The notes under the pieces were generated by a model. The model made no database searches, was not told the DNA's origin, and saw only the letters and a list, made by a program, of their open reading frames with translations. The translations under genes were made by a program, and so were the position numbers. This document shows positions 45,046-57,300 of a stretch of DNA of 64,000 bases, piece after piece. The stretch comes from Galaxea fascicularis (Eukaryota; Cnidaria; Anthozoa; Scleractinia; Euphylliidae): assembly GCA_948470475.1 (NCBI GenBank), contig OX419342.1, positions 2,251,201-2,315,200 of the forward strand, written 5' to 3'. The stretch's first letter is position 1, and every line of letters starts with the position of its first letter.

Positions 45046-45674
45046 ACAGAGGAAACAGTAATGGTCACGAAGGCACTCACCTGTAAATAAGCAGGGCGAG
45101 GAAAAGTATAAGTTCAGATCAACTAGTTCTTACGACGACGTGATTAAAATAGGGTATGATACCCGGGGTATGATATCATCAAATGTGGGCTAAGTGTTTC
45201 CAATTATCAAATACAGGAAGTTTTTGGTCCGGCGCGAAAGCTGAAACTGCTGTACTAAACTGAAACGTGCTACATCGCATTTGCACCCCATCTGCGCGTC
45301 GCTAGCTAATACTTTGTCGGTAATTATATCAATAACATAATGTAAAGTTTACAGTTGCTCTATTCCCTGCTTATTGTTCTCATGTTACTTAGTGCCAGTA
45401 TTTAATTCTTCCTTGTACTGTCTTTTGGTCCCAGACTACGAAAACTAAACGGGTGATTGTGAGATTAGATAAAACACGAATTCGCGAAATTAAATCAATA
45501 ATTTCAATAACACTTAGATTCTGCAAAAGCTGCCCAAAGTGGAAAGTCCCAAGTGTGAAAACGGAGATTAACGAATAGGTGTAGACTTGTACGAAGATAT
45601 AAGATAAACGATAGACCGAGTAGATTCATCGTGTCTTTAAATTTTGACAACAAATGAACAAAAACCAAGATCTT
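45046..45674. other. Upstream of GPCR 44101
   Basis: No gene seen. Likely 5' UTR and promoter on the minus strand. Confidence 0.35.
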
Positions 45675-45681
45675 GAGTGAC

Positions 45682-45718
45682 AGTTATATTTCGGTATAAA
45701 CTATACCATCATCAGACT
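45682..45718 (-). ncRNA. Hammerhead ribozyme core in PLE-3 tail
   Basis: On the minus strand: CTGATGA, stem II GGTATA/TATACC with a 3-base loop, GAAA, a minimal ATAT stem III, and inner stem I AGT/ACT. It lies about 50 bases after the endonuclease stop, the same relative place as in PLE-2. Confidence 0.75.
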
Positions 45719-45765
45719 AAAAATGCATACAAAATTAGGAGCTTAAGTAGTTACATGACACATAC

Positions 45766-46440
45766 TCAAGAGAACAAGCATAGTTCCCTGCTGGATTTTA
45801 GTCCATTGTTAAGCAATGGCGATTGTCGCTTGATATGGAAGGCTTCTTTGTATAAGAGTAGGTTCCAATTGTCATCATAATCTAACACCGTGGTGTTATT
45901 CTGGACTGTATTGATTACGTAATCCTTGTTGGTGGAAATATTTGGTGTGGTGATGTTATTTAAAGTATCCGGTAAATTCAATAAATTATAGATAAAGGCT
46001 AAATGTTCACATGTGCGTAGATGTTTGTAAATCGCACTCCCTTTATCAGTTACAGCGTGTTCACGTGTTCGGGTGAAAAGGGTTCTGTCAGTTTTGCCAA
46101 TGTATGATGACTGGCAGCCGGGGCAACTAAATTTGTAGACGACGTGTGATTTGTTTAAAAGTGGCACTTTGTCTTTGTTGTTGGTGTAGAAACACAATTT
46201 TGTGGTTTTCTCGCGAATTCTGATCTGGGTGTTAGGGTTTTTTAACTGTCTCCGCAGCTTTCGTTTAAAGGAACGTAGAAGTTGAGACGTTTTCTCGCCA
46301 ATGTAGGGAATAGAAAGCCAAATGGTGACAGGCTCACCCCTGTCTTTGGAGCCGTTGGCTGTAGTGTGGTTCTTGTTCTTGTTGAACACTACCCCGCATA
46401 CCCCGTAACTTTTCGAAATTTTTTGGTTAGTGGTAAACAA
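45766..46440 (-). pseudogene. PLE-3 GIY-YIG endonuclease fragment
   Basis: A 224-codon minus-strand frame. WLSIPYIGEKTSQLLRSFKRKL is the conserved pre-endonuclease segment (PYI, then basic helix). VVYKFSCPGCQSSYIGKTDR is the GIY-YIG region with its Cys pair, followed by RTREH. The catalytic RT is absent, so the protein could not mobilise itself. The ATG at 46440 is arbitrary; the frame continues a little upstream to the palindrome border. Confidence 0.8.
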
Positions 46441-46515
46441 CCCTGTCGAGTGACCTGGCCTTTGAGTAGAGGACTGGCGCAGCGGGACAGCTGTCCATTC
46501 TCGTCCCCACAGCCC

Positions 46516-46739
46516 TTTTCGCTTCTCTTAGCCGGCGGGGCCTTGGGACGAGAAACGAAGGGCTCTGGAGACACAGGATTAGGAAGTCCTAGACTCTAGG
46601 ACTTCCGGTTGCTCCCACTCTCTCTATCTCTGTTTCTCGCTTCATTGTTCTGCTAGTCAATCAAAATCCTGTGAAATCCTGTGTCTCCAGAGCCCTTTGT
46701 TTCTCGTGCCAAGGTCCCGCCGGCTAAGAGAAGCGAAAA
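46516..46739. repeat. Inverted repeat upstream of dehydrogenase gene
   Basis: Arms 46516-46580 and 46675-46739 match in inverse (TTTTCGCTTCTCTTAGCCGG and complement). The middle holds a hairpin GGAAGTCCTAGACTCTAGGACTTCC. Confidence 0.85.
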
Positions 46740-46834
46740 TGTGGGATGAAGGCCTGGTCACTCAACAGCATAGGTTTCTCTTTGCAAGGCTGATGCGGTC
46801 ACCGGCTGATGCTGCTTCGATTTTTTTTAATAAC

Positions 46835-47821
46835 ATGGGAACTCATGTGAAACCCCTTGTGGCTCGTATCCCTGCCATCGAACTGCCTCCTCAGCTTCAA
46901 CAAATTGTCGACAAAACCATAAAAGAGCTTGACTGGATAGTGGCTGATCCCCATGATATACCGAAAGAGCTGGCTGAGACAGTTCATGGACTGGTACACT
47001 ATTCGCCAGAACATTGCCATATCGGCGCCAATCTGATGGATTTATTTCCGAATCTCAAAATTATCAGTAACTTTGGTGTCGGTGTAGATCACATCGATGT
47101 GACTGCCGCCACCGAGCGCGGAATTGTTGTTGGGAATACACCGGACGTTCTGTCTGACTGTACGGCAGACATGGCTTTCGCCCTATTGTTAGCCTCGGCT
47201 AGAAATGTTGTTGACGGAGACAGAATCACAAGAAGTCCTGAAACAAAGCAGGTACTTTCGATTCCCTGTAGTTCTTTGAGCACTCTGTCACGTTTGCGTG
47301 ACAGTTAACTTTGCTACCGTCACGTCTTCTAACTAAACACTCAGAGGGAATTTTGAGAGCCCCGGGGTGTGTGTGCCGGGAGGGGGTGGGGGTGGAGGGG
47401 AAGGTTGATATCTAACAAAATTTTATACAGGGAGGTCCTGCCCTGAGGTCCAACCCTTTACCCTTTTTATATACCTTTTTTTTCCAAAAACACCTAAATG
47501 ACAGGTTTTTTCTATCCTTTTATATACTACACCTCGTGAAATCCTAACCCTTTTATATACCTGAAACCTGAAAAAGATACCCCTCTAGAGTGGAGCCTAT
47601 CTGTTCAGGCCATCAGAGGAAGTACCCCCACCCCCCTGGTTTGAGACATGGTTAGGCGTTTCCCGATTGCACTCGTAAAATCCTAAAATAGTGCTGGCAA
47701 AAATGGCTAAAAAGTGTTCAAAAAGTGCTAAATGTTGTGAACAGTTACCTCTAACTCAATATTGACCTCGCTCCCAATGTGTGGCTTCATAGCTCAGTTG
47801 GTAGAGCATCGCACCGGTATC

Positions 47822-47855
<34 letters not shown>

Positions 47856-47890
47856 TGATTTTTTCAGGCTTCTTCTTTCCAGTTGCTTAA

Positions 47891-47921
<31 letters not shown>

Positions 47922-48068
47922 ACTTGCATCTACAACCGCAGTACAAATATGAATTATTTCATATATACTTCACATCACTTCACTGTGCGGGAAAATATGA
48001 ACTCAATATTGACCTCGCTCCCAATGTGTGGCTTCATAGCTCAGTTGGTAGAGCATCGCACCGGTATC

Positions 48069-48102
<34 letters not shown>

Positions 48103-48137
48103 TGATTTTTTCAGGCTTCTTCTTTCCAGTTGCTTAA

Positions 48138-48168
<31 letters not shown>

Positions 48169-48315
48169 ACTTGCATCTACAACCGCAGTACAAATATGAA
48201 TTATTTCATATATACTTCACATCACTTCACTGTGCGGGAAAATATGAACTCAATATTGACCTCGCTCCCAATGTGTGGCTTCATAGCTCAGTTGGTAGAG
48301 CATCGCACCGGTATC

Positions 48316-48349
<34 letters not shown>

Positions 48350-48384
48350 TGATTTTTTCAGGCTTCTTCTTTCCAGTTGCTTAA

Positions 48385-48415
<31 letters not shown>

Positions 48416-49990
48416 ACTTGCAGTTACCTCTAAGCTTTTCGTAAATATGTCAATTTTTACTGAAGTAATTAACAATCTAAATTTGAGATGATACATCAGC
48501 CAATCAGAAACTTCTGTTCTCATGCTCAGTAAGTATAAGTCCCCATGCCTTTCCATGACAATGGTCTTTTATTCTTGACAACATCATTAGTTATTCAAAT
48601 TTATGACCTGAAACACGATTCTTGTTGTGAGCGACACACAGTTTTTGCTTTAAAATGTTTTAGAAGACATATGTTGCTCAAAATTTGCTCGAAAAGTGAA
48701 ATATTGCTCAAATGTTGCCCAAAGTGCGAAAAAGGGCGAAAGGGTGCTCAAAATGTAAAATAGTGCCTCAAACTCAAAAAAGTGCTCAAAAGGTGCTCAG
48801 TGCAATCGGGAAAGGCCTAGACATGGTTAATTCCAACTAACCAATTCAGAAGTGATCTCAAAATTCATGGTTATTTCATCTATATCAATATCTCTAACAG
48901 TTTGCCCACTTGCATGGTTATTATGGCTCAGAAGTCAGTGGATCTACCATTGGAATTGTTGGGATGGGAAAGATTGGGTGTGCTGTGGCTAAACGAGCTC
49001 ATGGGTTTGGTATGAGGGTTCTTTATCACAACAGGAACAGGCGTGAGGATGAAAAACAATTAGGTGAGAAAAAAAATTTCTTCTTTTTCTCCTTCCATAT
49101 TACCCCGCCTCCTTCAGTGTTTTCCATTCATTTTATGTGTCGAACTAATGCTGAGTACCCTAAGTAACAGAATATGGACAGGCAATTTACTATGGTGAGC
49201 CAGAGGCAATCCAGTCTGTAAATGCCGTAAAGATTGGAGGCAAACAGATCTAATCATGCTTGTGAAATGAAAGAATAACTAGAATGTGAATAATTGTTTT
49301 GTGAATGTTGGTAATGAATTTTGTTGTGCTGCATTTACCTATTGCCAAATCAGGAAAACCATTTCCTTTAGGATTTGGGTTATACATTCTTACTGGGAAG
49401 AAATCTTTATCAAAAGTCAATTTACTAACCCATAATATTTTTCAACTGATCTTAATCAAAAGTTAGCAAGGTGTACGTGTAACCTAAATACCGTGGATTT
49501 ATTGGGCACAAATACAATCAATAATTAATGAATTTTATATATAGCCTTTTTAGTAATCCTGTTTTAAATTATGTTTGGATTTGTAGGTGCTGAGTACTGC
49601 AGTACATTAGCAGAACTCCTGCCCCTGTCAGACTTTGTAGTGCTATGCATGCCTCTAAAATCTGACACAAAACACTTAATAGCAGCAAAGCAGCTATCGT
49701 TAATGAAACCAACAGCAACACTGGTCAATATTGCGCGTGGCGGAGTTGTAAATCATGCTGACTTAACTAATGCCCTGCAAACTGGAGTAATAAGAGCTGC
49801 GGCAGTCGACGTAACAGAGCCAGAACCCCTTCCAAGAGACCACCCCTTATTAAAATTGTCAAATGTTACCTTTACACCACATTTTGGATCAGCAACTGCA
49901 AACACAAGAATAAAAATGATGGAACTGGTTTTGATGAATTTAAAAGCTGGCTTGAATGGGGAGAAGCTGCCATTTGGAGTCAATTGTTAA
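46835..49990 (+). CDS. D-2-hydroxyacid dehydrogenase (glyoxylate/hydroxypyruvate reductase-like)
   Basis: Three exons: 46835-47251, 48901-49063, 49587-49990, phases 0 and 1, giving about 327 residues, the usual family length. The protein shows [13 protein letters not shown], the NAD(P)-binding GxGxxG in [18 protein letters not shown] with the catalytic Arg, DVTEPEPLP with the Glu, and FTPHFGSAT with the catalytic His. It should reduce a 2-keto acid such as glyoxylate, hydroxypyruvate or 2-ketogluconate with NAD(P)H in the cytosol; the exact substrate cannot be read. The frame is open upstream to 46697, but that part enters the palindromic repeat, so the ATG at 46835 is preferred. Intron 1 holds a SINE array. 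Confidence 0.88.
47783..47854 (+). tRNA. tRNA-like SINE head 1
   Basis: Cloverleaf: acceptor GGCTTCA/TGAAGCC, A box TAGCTCAGTTGG, B box GGTTCGAATCC. The anticodon loop reads CCGGTAT, which would give GGT (Thr), but lacks U33. Probably a SINE promoter rather than a working tRNA gene. Confidence 0.55.
48030..48101 (+). tRNA. tRNA-like SINE head 2
   Basis: Identical to head 1, 247 bases downstream. Confidence 0.55.
48277..48348 (+). tRNA. tRNA-like SINE head 3
   Basis: Identical to head 1, another 247 bases downstream. Confidence 0.55.
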
Positions 49991-50459
49991 ATTCTTCTAA
50001 TTATGAATACGTGTAAAAAAAAAACTGCCGGTATATTTGGCTTTGAATTATATGTATCAAAGTCATGTGGATGAATGATCCACACTGAATATTGAATTCA
50101 TCACTTAACCCTTCTCCTAACCCAACTGAAACTTCTCTTTGTAGTGTTCTTCAATAATACTTTTGGACTTCATATTACACTACCTTTGCTGGAAATCATT
50201 ATTTTTCTTTAAGATTCATTACAACCACTATTATTCAGTAAGCTAACATCATTCTGTGATAATAATTTATTTTCCCTATATTGCACAGTTTTAACGACGA
50301 GATGAACAACCGTGCAGCACATCAAGTTGTATTTAACTAAAATAGATTAACATATATGTACAGACTTTGTGCTAATAAAGCTTGGTAGAAAAGTGCAAAT
50401 TTAGTCACAGATACTGCAATATGCAAGCCAACGTATTTACAGACTTAATGATGGTAATG

Positions 50460-51273
50460 TTAATAAGCCTTGATACCTAAAGCTTTAATGGCATCTAAAA
50501 CCACGGCTAACTTATCAAAGGATTCTGATGAAGAAAATAATGTCACCGAAGATATTAAAGCCCAAAAGGTCGTGGTTTTTATTGAGAGAATCTTCGGGAG
50601 TCACATTATTTTTTTTTACCTGTGAAACATATTAGAGCAGCAATCACTGTACTCAACAGCGCTACCACGTAAATTGGAAAACGGCTCTACTGCATATGCA
50701 TACTCTGCTCTTTTACCGCATTTTAAGTGGAATTGAATCTCAACAATTTTAATGACAACTTCGTTCCCGCCGTTCTTCCACACACCCAATAAGTCCCTCA
50801 AAAAACAATAAAAATTTGGTTTTTTATCAACGGAGTTGATAATGGAAATTGACCACCGTACAGGGATTCCGTAAAATTTGACATTTCGAGCGTTAGCCCT
50901 TCGAAACGTCAGCTTTTAGAATCCCTGTACCGTGGTCAATTCACATTATCAACTCCGTTGATAAAACCAAATTTTTGTGTACAACTTCCCCGCCGACGCA
51001 GCACAACAGTTTCCTTAGAAACTACCCCCTTTACTTATTTTACCGCAAAAAACAATGCCCAGGTAAAAGCATAGCTAATGGAAAACGAAAATTTCCTCTT
51101 TTGCGCCTTAGCATAAATGTCTCGGTTGAATTCCACTGCATGGTGTAAAAACCATCCTCCCATGCAAGATGTGGAGCTATGTTAGTGTATTTGAGAAGAT
51201 AGTTGGGTAATTTTTTCCCTGGTATCATCCGGTTTAATGAGGCTCGAAAGGGTTTTTGGCGTAAACAACACAC
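50460..51273 (-). CDS. Possible small gene of unknown function
   Basis: Two minus-strand exons fit by phase: 51044-51273 (ATG at 51273, donor GCG|GTAAAA, phase 2) and 50620-50796 (acceptor GAG|GGAC, donor CAG|GTAAAA). They give a peptide of about 135 residues with YTNIAPHLAWEDGFY and LLGVWKNGGNEVVIKIVEI. A third block at 50460-50524 encodes FDKLAVVLDAIKALGIKAY and a stop, but joining it by the visible acceptor gives the wrong phase and a stop after two residues. A palindrome lies in the first intron. I do not recognise the family; this may be a decayed gene. Confidence 0.35.
50822..50982. repeat. Foldback element with hammerhead-like words
   Basis: Arms TTATCAACGGAGTTGATAAT...ACAGGGATTC and its complement flank a 50-base centre with GAGCGTTAGCCCTTCGAAACGT. 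The centre resembles stem II plus GAAA of PLE-type hammerheads, but CTGATGA is missing. Confidence 0.75.
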
Positions 51274-53377
51274 GCCATATCTATAAAAAGTAAGAGCACG
51301 CGTGTTTCACGCGCGCGAGCTCAAATGCTAATCTTGTCGACTCGAAATTTTGAAGTTTCGTAACTTTAGTCGTTTATATTTCCGCTTTCGCTCGGTAGAT
51401 TGTTTTTCATTTTTTCGGTAACAAATAAGATCAATTGGCTATGTGTATAGTCCGACTTTTGAAAAATTCTGTAGGTAGGAAAAAATTAAGAAAGCAGTAA
51501 TCAAAATCTGCCCTACAGAATTTTTTCAAACTGAAATAGAGTGAAGATCATTCCTGGTAACATATAATATAGGAGTTTGAAAAGATATCACCGACCTGTT
51601 TTTTAAATAAGATAAAATATTTCGATTTTAGAGGCTTAACTGAATGCGTCATATGGTTGCCATGGTAACAGGTTTTCCGAAATAAATGTTATGTAATGAG
51701 TCTATGATCTTTCTTTTATTTCTGTGCTTCTATATGATGAACCAAACGTAATTTAGAGAAGAATTTGTAGGAACTAAATTGTCGCGCGCAAACCATGTCT
51801 AAACGTCTATAAAGTTTTCCGTTGACTTTGCGAAGCTGTAACTGAAAAGATACGCCCTCTGAACTTGGCAAGTTTAGTAGCTACTCGTGTTAATTTCATC
51901 TCAAACTCAACAAGGCAGTGAGTTGAATTTCTGTGAGCAAAAGAAACATTTTGAAACGCTCTGGAACGATAGTGATGTTGAGCGTCGTTCTTTTTTCGGA
52001 AAATGAAGGTCAGCTTACAAAGTACACAAAGGCGTTGGCTGACATATTTTATATTTCAGCTGCTCTATACTTGTAATTTTTAATAATGATAATAATGATA
52101 TTAATAATACTTTAAAAATTGGAAGAAAGCCTTTGAAACAAAAACAATCAGCTCTTAATAAAATCGTACGTACGCATACCTAAATATGTGCACCTTCAGC
52201 AAATATAAAATTCTCGTATTCAAATTCGTGCGCTCCAAGAATAAACATTTTGAACGCTAAGTCTTCTTTAAAAAGTTGTATAAACAATATCCAGTATGGG
52301 TCTAAAAACAAAGGAAATATTTGCTACTGATAAATACCATACATGCACAAAGATTTTGATATACACACTTCTACTCGGAAAACTGAAACAACGAATCAAA
52401 GGAGGGGTGACAAATAGTACCTCTAAAATCTTGGGTCTCGTAAACTTTTCATCCGATCTCGAAATCTCGACAGCCTTTCCGAAGAGTCTCGTTTACAGTG
52501 CATTTATTTCGGTCTCAAAGTCTCGCATGTTTGGTCTGGGTCTCGGATTTTCAAACAATGTCAAACAAGGGTCTCGGCGTCTCGGCGAGTCTCGGATTTT
52601 ACCACGCGCTACCCCTCAAAGAGGAATTTCTGTCCTCGCTCCAGTCTCCCCACCTTGTTGAAAGCTTACTCTCTCGATTATACAGGAAGTATGTCACACA
52701 GCTGCCTGTTAACAATTCACACTGAAACATAAGCATCTCAGTTCACCGTCAATAAGGACCTTGTTCACTTGAAATAGCAGGCAGACAGACAGTCCAGAAC
52801 TTTAGTTTGGAAATAGTATTAAACCGAATCACGGAAAGAAAACTTTCAGTATTTAAAATGATCTGATTTGAAGCAACGAGACTTAAACATCACAAGGTTC
52901 AGAATTGCATGGTGGGAACTCTCAAAACAAAAATCAGAAAGTACGATCTAAAAATATATGCGGTCTAAATATTGCCATAAAACGTAATCTTTTGTCAACT
53001 TAGACTGAATCCGACACCATTTTGCCTAGCAGGTATGTCATAGTTATTTGAAGTTTCACCTTCAGAGGTCAAAGACGCGACAAGGTCCTAAAACATTCGT
53101 ATCCCTCTTCTTTGACATCATCTTAAATACAAAAAAAAAAGGAAAACGAAAGAGGGACAAATTTCTAACTGGATGTATTTCTCTAATGTTTTCTTTTTCG
53201 ATGGTATCCGCACGAAAGTGCAGAAACGTTTGTTAGTTCCGTTGGAGAAACCTCCCAACACAGGTGCCAAGCCTTTACTTACTCCATGGAAACGTCTAAA
53301 TGTTTTGGTGAGAAAAATAATCTATTTTTGTTTTGCGCGTCAATTAGATGACTGGTCAGTCTTTAATAGGAGCCAAT
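51274..53377. other. Gap without a supported gene
   Basis: AT-rich. A patch with many GTCTCG words lies at 52435-52600. No domain-bearing frame seen. The 3' UTR of GPCR 53378 probably lies at its right end. Confidence 0.4.
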
Positions 53378-54304
53378 TTAAACAGTGTTTGCACCTAATT
53401 GAGTTACGTCCAATTCGCTGAAGTGCGTAGTGTTCATCTCGTGTTCTTCGCCCGTTCCAACTTTACACGCACGTTTCCACTGACACCTCAACAGTCGTCT
53501 GTAAGCATCGCGAAACTCGGAGATCCTGAAGCAATAAATCCATGGGTTCATCGAAGAATTACTCAGAGCCAGTGTCCGCGCCCATTCGTAAGCCACGCCA
53601 AAGTTCTCCTCAGCGAACGCAGAGCGCAAATACAAAAGGGGAAACCAACAAATCGTGAAAGTAATAACAACTATCGCCATGGTAGTTGCTAGGCGACGTT
53701 CTACAGAGTGATCCGAAACTTCTTTCCTGACCTTTAGAATAATGAACGTGTAGCAAAAGATGATTGCCACGTAGCAAAGGCCCATAGCAGTGACCGTGAA
53801 ATATGATGTTCCTCTCTTGCTGACAGTCAGGCGGAGGGCACAGTAAATGATTGGGAGCGACCACGCGATTAGCATCGCTATCTTGAATCGCGTTTTGGTT
53901 CGAAGACATTTGTTATTCGGTCGCAGAATAACCAAGTAGCGATCGATACTTATGAAGCACAGATGAAGTACGGACGCTGAGCAAGACATGTTGGCAATGA
54001 GGCGGAACAGTTGCAACACAGTCTTCTCGCATTCTCCACCAATTTGCAAACCCAAGAAAACAGAGAACAGTGGCTGCCCAAGCGCCGTCACGGACAGGTC
54101 TGCTACTGCCAAGCTTACGAGCCAAAAGTTAGAAATTGTTTGCAGACTAAGATTTAGGTAAACTGTACAAATCACCAACGCATTGCCGATCGTACCAATG
54201 ACCATCGACAGGAAGTTCAAGGCCAACATGCCATAGGCATGTCCCAAAGGCAGGATCTGGCAGCTCTGAGTCGTGTTTGTTGGAGTAATGGCTGAATGGT
54301 TCAT
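53378..54304 (-). CDS. Class A (rhodopsin-family) GPCR
   Basis: 308 residues from the ATG at 54304. The frame is open to 54400, but the paralogue at 60593 starts at the equivalent place (MDHS/MNHS), so the shorter form is preferred. Motifs: N-terminal NTT glycosylation site, GN in TM1 (40-41), AVAD in TM2, loop Cys (GGEC), DRY (121-123), CWFP in TM6 (219-222), NPWIY in TM7 (253-257), a helix-8 segment RISEFRDAYRRLLRC and Cys 274. TM5 lacks its usual Pro. The third intracellular loop is very short (RKEVSDHSVERR), shorter than in the 60593 paralogue. Orphan; plasma-membrane receptor. Confidence 0.92.
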   Translation of the reverse strand: MNHSAITPTNTTQSCQILPLGHAYGMLALNFLSMVIGTIGNALVICTVYLNLSLQTISNFWLVSLAVADLSVTALGQPLFSVFLGLQIGGECEKTVLQLFRLIANMSCSASVLHLCFISIDRYLVILRPNNKCLRTKTRFKIAMLIAWSLPIIYCALRLTVSKRGTSYFTVTAMGLCYVAIIFCYTFIILKVRKEVSDHSVERRLATTMAIVVITFTICWFPLLYLRSAFAEENFGVAYEWARTLALSNSSMNPWIYCFRISEFRDAYRRLLRCQWKRACKVGTGEEHEMNTTHFSELDVTQLGANTV

Positions 54305-57300
54305 GGCAGAATCTTCTCTAAGTGGCCAAGCAAACTGCTGTGTTTCTCGAACGCGGCACAAACAAACGAGGTAATAGAGTCGTAACTCAACCGTGGACAC
54401 AGAGTTATGTAAATATCTCCCCTCTACTGACGTACGTCGTGACGATCGACTTCCTTGCTTATAATGACATCAGGCCAAAGACGCAGCTTTTACGTTCACT
54501 AGTTCAGCCGGATGTTTCTCCGTTTTAGGTTTCTAGTATGAAGATCTAAGATAAGATAAAAGAGGAGGCACATAATAATTTAAATCTCTCTCGTCGTCAC
54601 CGGTATCCATGGCCTAAGAAGGACAAGAACCGATTATGTAATCATTTGTTTTGACGCATGCAATAAGTAAGTACACACGCATAATTATCGTGTTTATAAC
54701 GAATTATTTCTGGGGCGTCTGTGCCGTGTGACAGTATTAAATACATCACAAGTTCGCTAAAAAATATTAACTTCACTTCAAATTTTTGAATTTTTTACGG
54801 CTTGCGCCCAGCCATCTGGGAGGCGTTATCTAAAATAGCATAGAGCTTGCAACCGAGAATAATTTTGGTCCCGTATTCTCGATGTGTCTAGAATTTACCA
54901 TGCTCTCCCTGCACGAACCATTTGAGCACCGTTTGAGGTCTTCTTAATCAATATTATAGACCACCGTAAACTTAAATTCATCTTGTTTTTGCGTTCTTGT
55001 TTTTGTCATTTGCGGCAGAGCCAATATCTGGATTGTTTCATTGGCTGGTACATCGAGGAATATTAGAATTCTGTTTAAAGACCTATTAAGGATCATGAGT
55101 TGAACAGGGAAAATAACTGTATATTGTATTTGCTTGGCAGAAAAAAGCTGGAATGGAAACAGTGAATATAGTTTACATCTCAAAACCAGAAAGTTCTATC
55201 TGGCCTGCATGTTTCGAAAACACTTGAAACTAATTGAGGGATACACAGAGATGTAATAAGTGTTGTGTGCAATATAATAAAGGTGGTTCGCAACTTAGTT
55301 CAACCATTCAAACCCCAAGGGAGGTCAGCATCAAATTCTCCTTGTAACATCAACGCCTTATACAACAGAGTGATCAAGAGAATTAAGGACAGAATCACAC
55401 AAGATGAATTTGCTTGATATTTTAACATATTCTCCCAACTACTCCTACAGGAAATTTGTAGAGGCAACAAATGAGAATTTAAATTTTGATTGCTGGGTGT
55501 AGAGGGTTCAGGGTTGATATGATGGCACGAGATGAGGGAGATCTGAGGACAAGCTAACTCAGAAAACTCATAAAACCGGATCTAAAGCGTTAATCCCTTA
55601 AGAGTGACCAATGCTTAATTTCTTCTTATAATAAAACTGCTTAATCAAACATAAAGGTTGTGAGAAAAAAGGAAGTGATCAACAAGTAACAAAGATCTTG
55701 ATTGTTTAACAAATTCTCCTCATAATCACACAAGAAATGTGACGAGAATATAGGTGCTGATGTTAGGTTTTATAGGGTTAACAGTCTTACCCACCAGAGA
55801 GACTGACATTTCTATGTAAGGCTTAAACGTAACCAGTCGATCAGTATGTTCATAAAATATTCTTGTGCCGACTCGCTAAGTATTGAAGTACTAGGTCCTG
55901 AAATCAAGGAGGTAAAAATTAGCTAAGTATAGTGACTATCAGTATATTTGGGTATTTGCTCTGCAGCTGGAATAAGCTGCCTAATTTCCGACCGTTACCA
56001 GTATTCGACCGACAAAAATTCAATTAAACAGCACGGCAAACATAGTACTCTCCATTCTTTCTGTTCAGCTTCTAAACATTCATCCAGCGACTGGCGGCTC
56101 AACCGAGACTCGATTAGGACGTCATTTTATTCCGCCGAATTGTCAGGTTCATAAAACCTTGCCTGCTTCTAACAACTTCAGTAAGTATATCGCTTGAGAT
56201 AACTGAAGTCTTCTAACAACTAAGTATGTAGTAGGATGCTTTATTTTAAATGACAAGGTCATAGGTTCCACATCGGCTGTTCAAAAGTACTCTGAAACTT
56301 TTTTCCGAGAATGTGTGTGACAGTGTAGAAGATATTGCATCTTGCATCAAGTATTTGTTTCAGTTCCACTGCGCAGTGCAACCACTGTTGTTAAATTGAG
56401 GTTCTTTGGCTTGGGAAATCTTATGGAACCGGTTTGGATCTCCGCATGTCATAGTTGAAAACGGTCAAGTATGCCTGTGTCACATTTTGACTTCTTAAGT
56501 GGCTTTTTATGTTCTACTTGACAAAAGTCAGATTTCTAATAGTAATGTTTTTTTTCTGGCCGATGAAATGTTAAAATGAACTTAAAAATCAGCAAATCGG
56601 AAGCCTGAAATTGATAAAAACAGCTTATAGAAATTGACACACACTGTACTGTTGATTATGAGTTCATAGTATAGTACCTGGGGAGCAATGCACAAACTGT
56701 CTGAATAAAAATTGTCGCGCCAATACGGAGAGTGACTCCGGGGGAAGCAGAGATGTGACCTGGGTTCTCCGATCCGGTCGGGTGTCTCATGTGGGCTCGA
56801 GTTTGTTGATTCGCTTCCTTGCTCCGCGAGGTTTTTCTCCGGGTACTCCGCTTTTCCCTTTCCCCAAAAACCAACATTTCTCCGACACGGCCCCACAAGC
56901 TTACAGCTATAAAATTTCGTCCGTGTACAAATAAAGTTTCTAGACCTTTTTTTACCTTTTGACGCCATTAGTGCTAAACTCTTTGTTTAACGTGTAATAT
57001 TTTTTTATCTAAAATACTGGTACTTTTTAATCAGCTATTGTTTTTATCTTGTAATTTATAGACTTCTGATCACATTATTCCTTGACTTGATTTTTTTGAG
57101 GTCAGAGAACGTCGAAACCGACCTCGTCGTTTTTTTTTAACTTTTAAATTCTTAAAATGATTTTAAATCACATTTGAAACATTTCATTTGTAGCGATTAA
57201 ATTTCATACGTTTCAGTTTTCAGTACTACAGTTATAGAAAAACGTGACGCAAAATATTAAACGGATGACACAAAAATGCTAAAGACATCAGCCAAGGTTT

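Larger units (their letters stand above)
45675..46490 (-). mobile_element. Penelope-like element PLE-3, 5'-truncated
   Basis: The minus-strand remnant keeps the end of the RT connector, the GIY-YIG nuclease and a hammerhead-bearing tail. The RT core is missing. It differs in sequence from PLE-1 and PLE-2, so a third family is present. Confidence 0.78.
47755..48420 (+). mobile_element. Tandem tRNA-derived SINE array
   Basis: 666 bp: two full 247-bp units plus a 172-bp partial unit, nearly identical. Each has a tRNA-like head, a CCTGATTTTTTCAGG hairpin, and a body with TTGCTTAAATTGG, ACTGCGATGATCACTC, and TTTCATATATACTTCAC. The whole array lies between exact 13-bp direct repeats CAGTTACCTCTAA (47742-47754 and 48421-48433), the mark of one insertion event. 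Confidence 0.9.

Noticed and set aside
47783..48348. Working tRNA gene cluster
   Set aside because: Heads lie in SINE units with a target duplication and lack U33; kept only as tRNA-like heads.
47909..48384. Repeated 62-residue proteins
   Set aside because: Translations of the tRNA-SINE units.
56582..56968. 128-codon minus frame
   Set aside because: Composition and sequence suggest a dispersed repeat; no domain seen.
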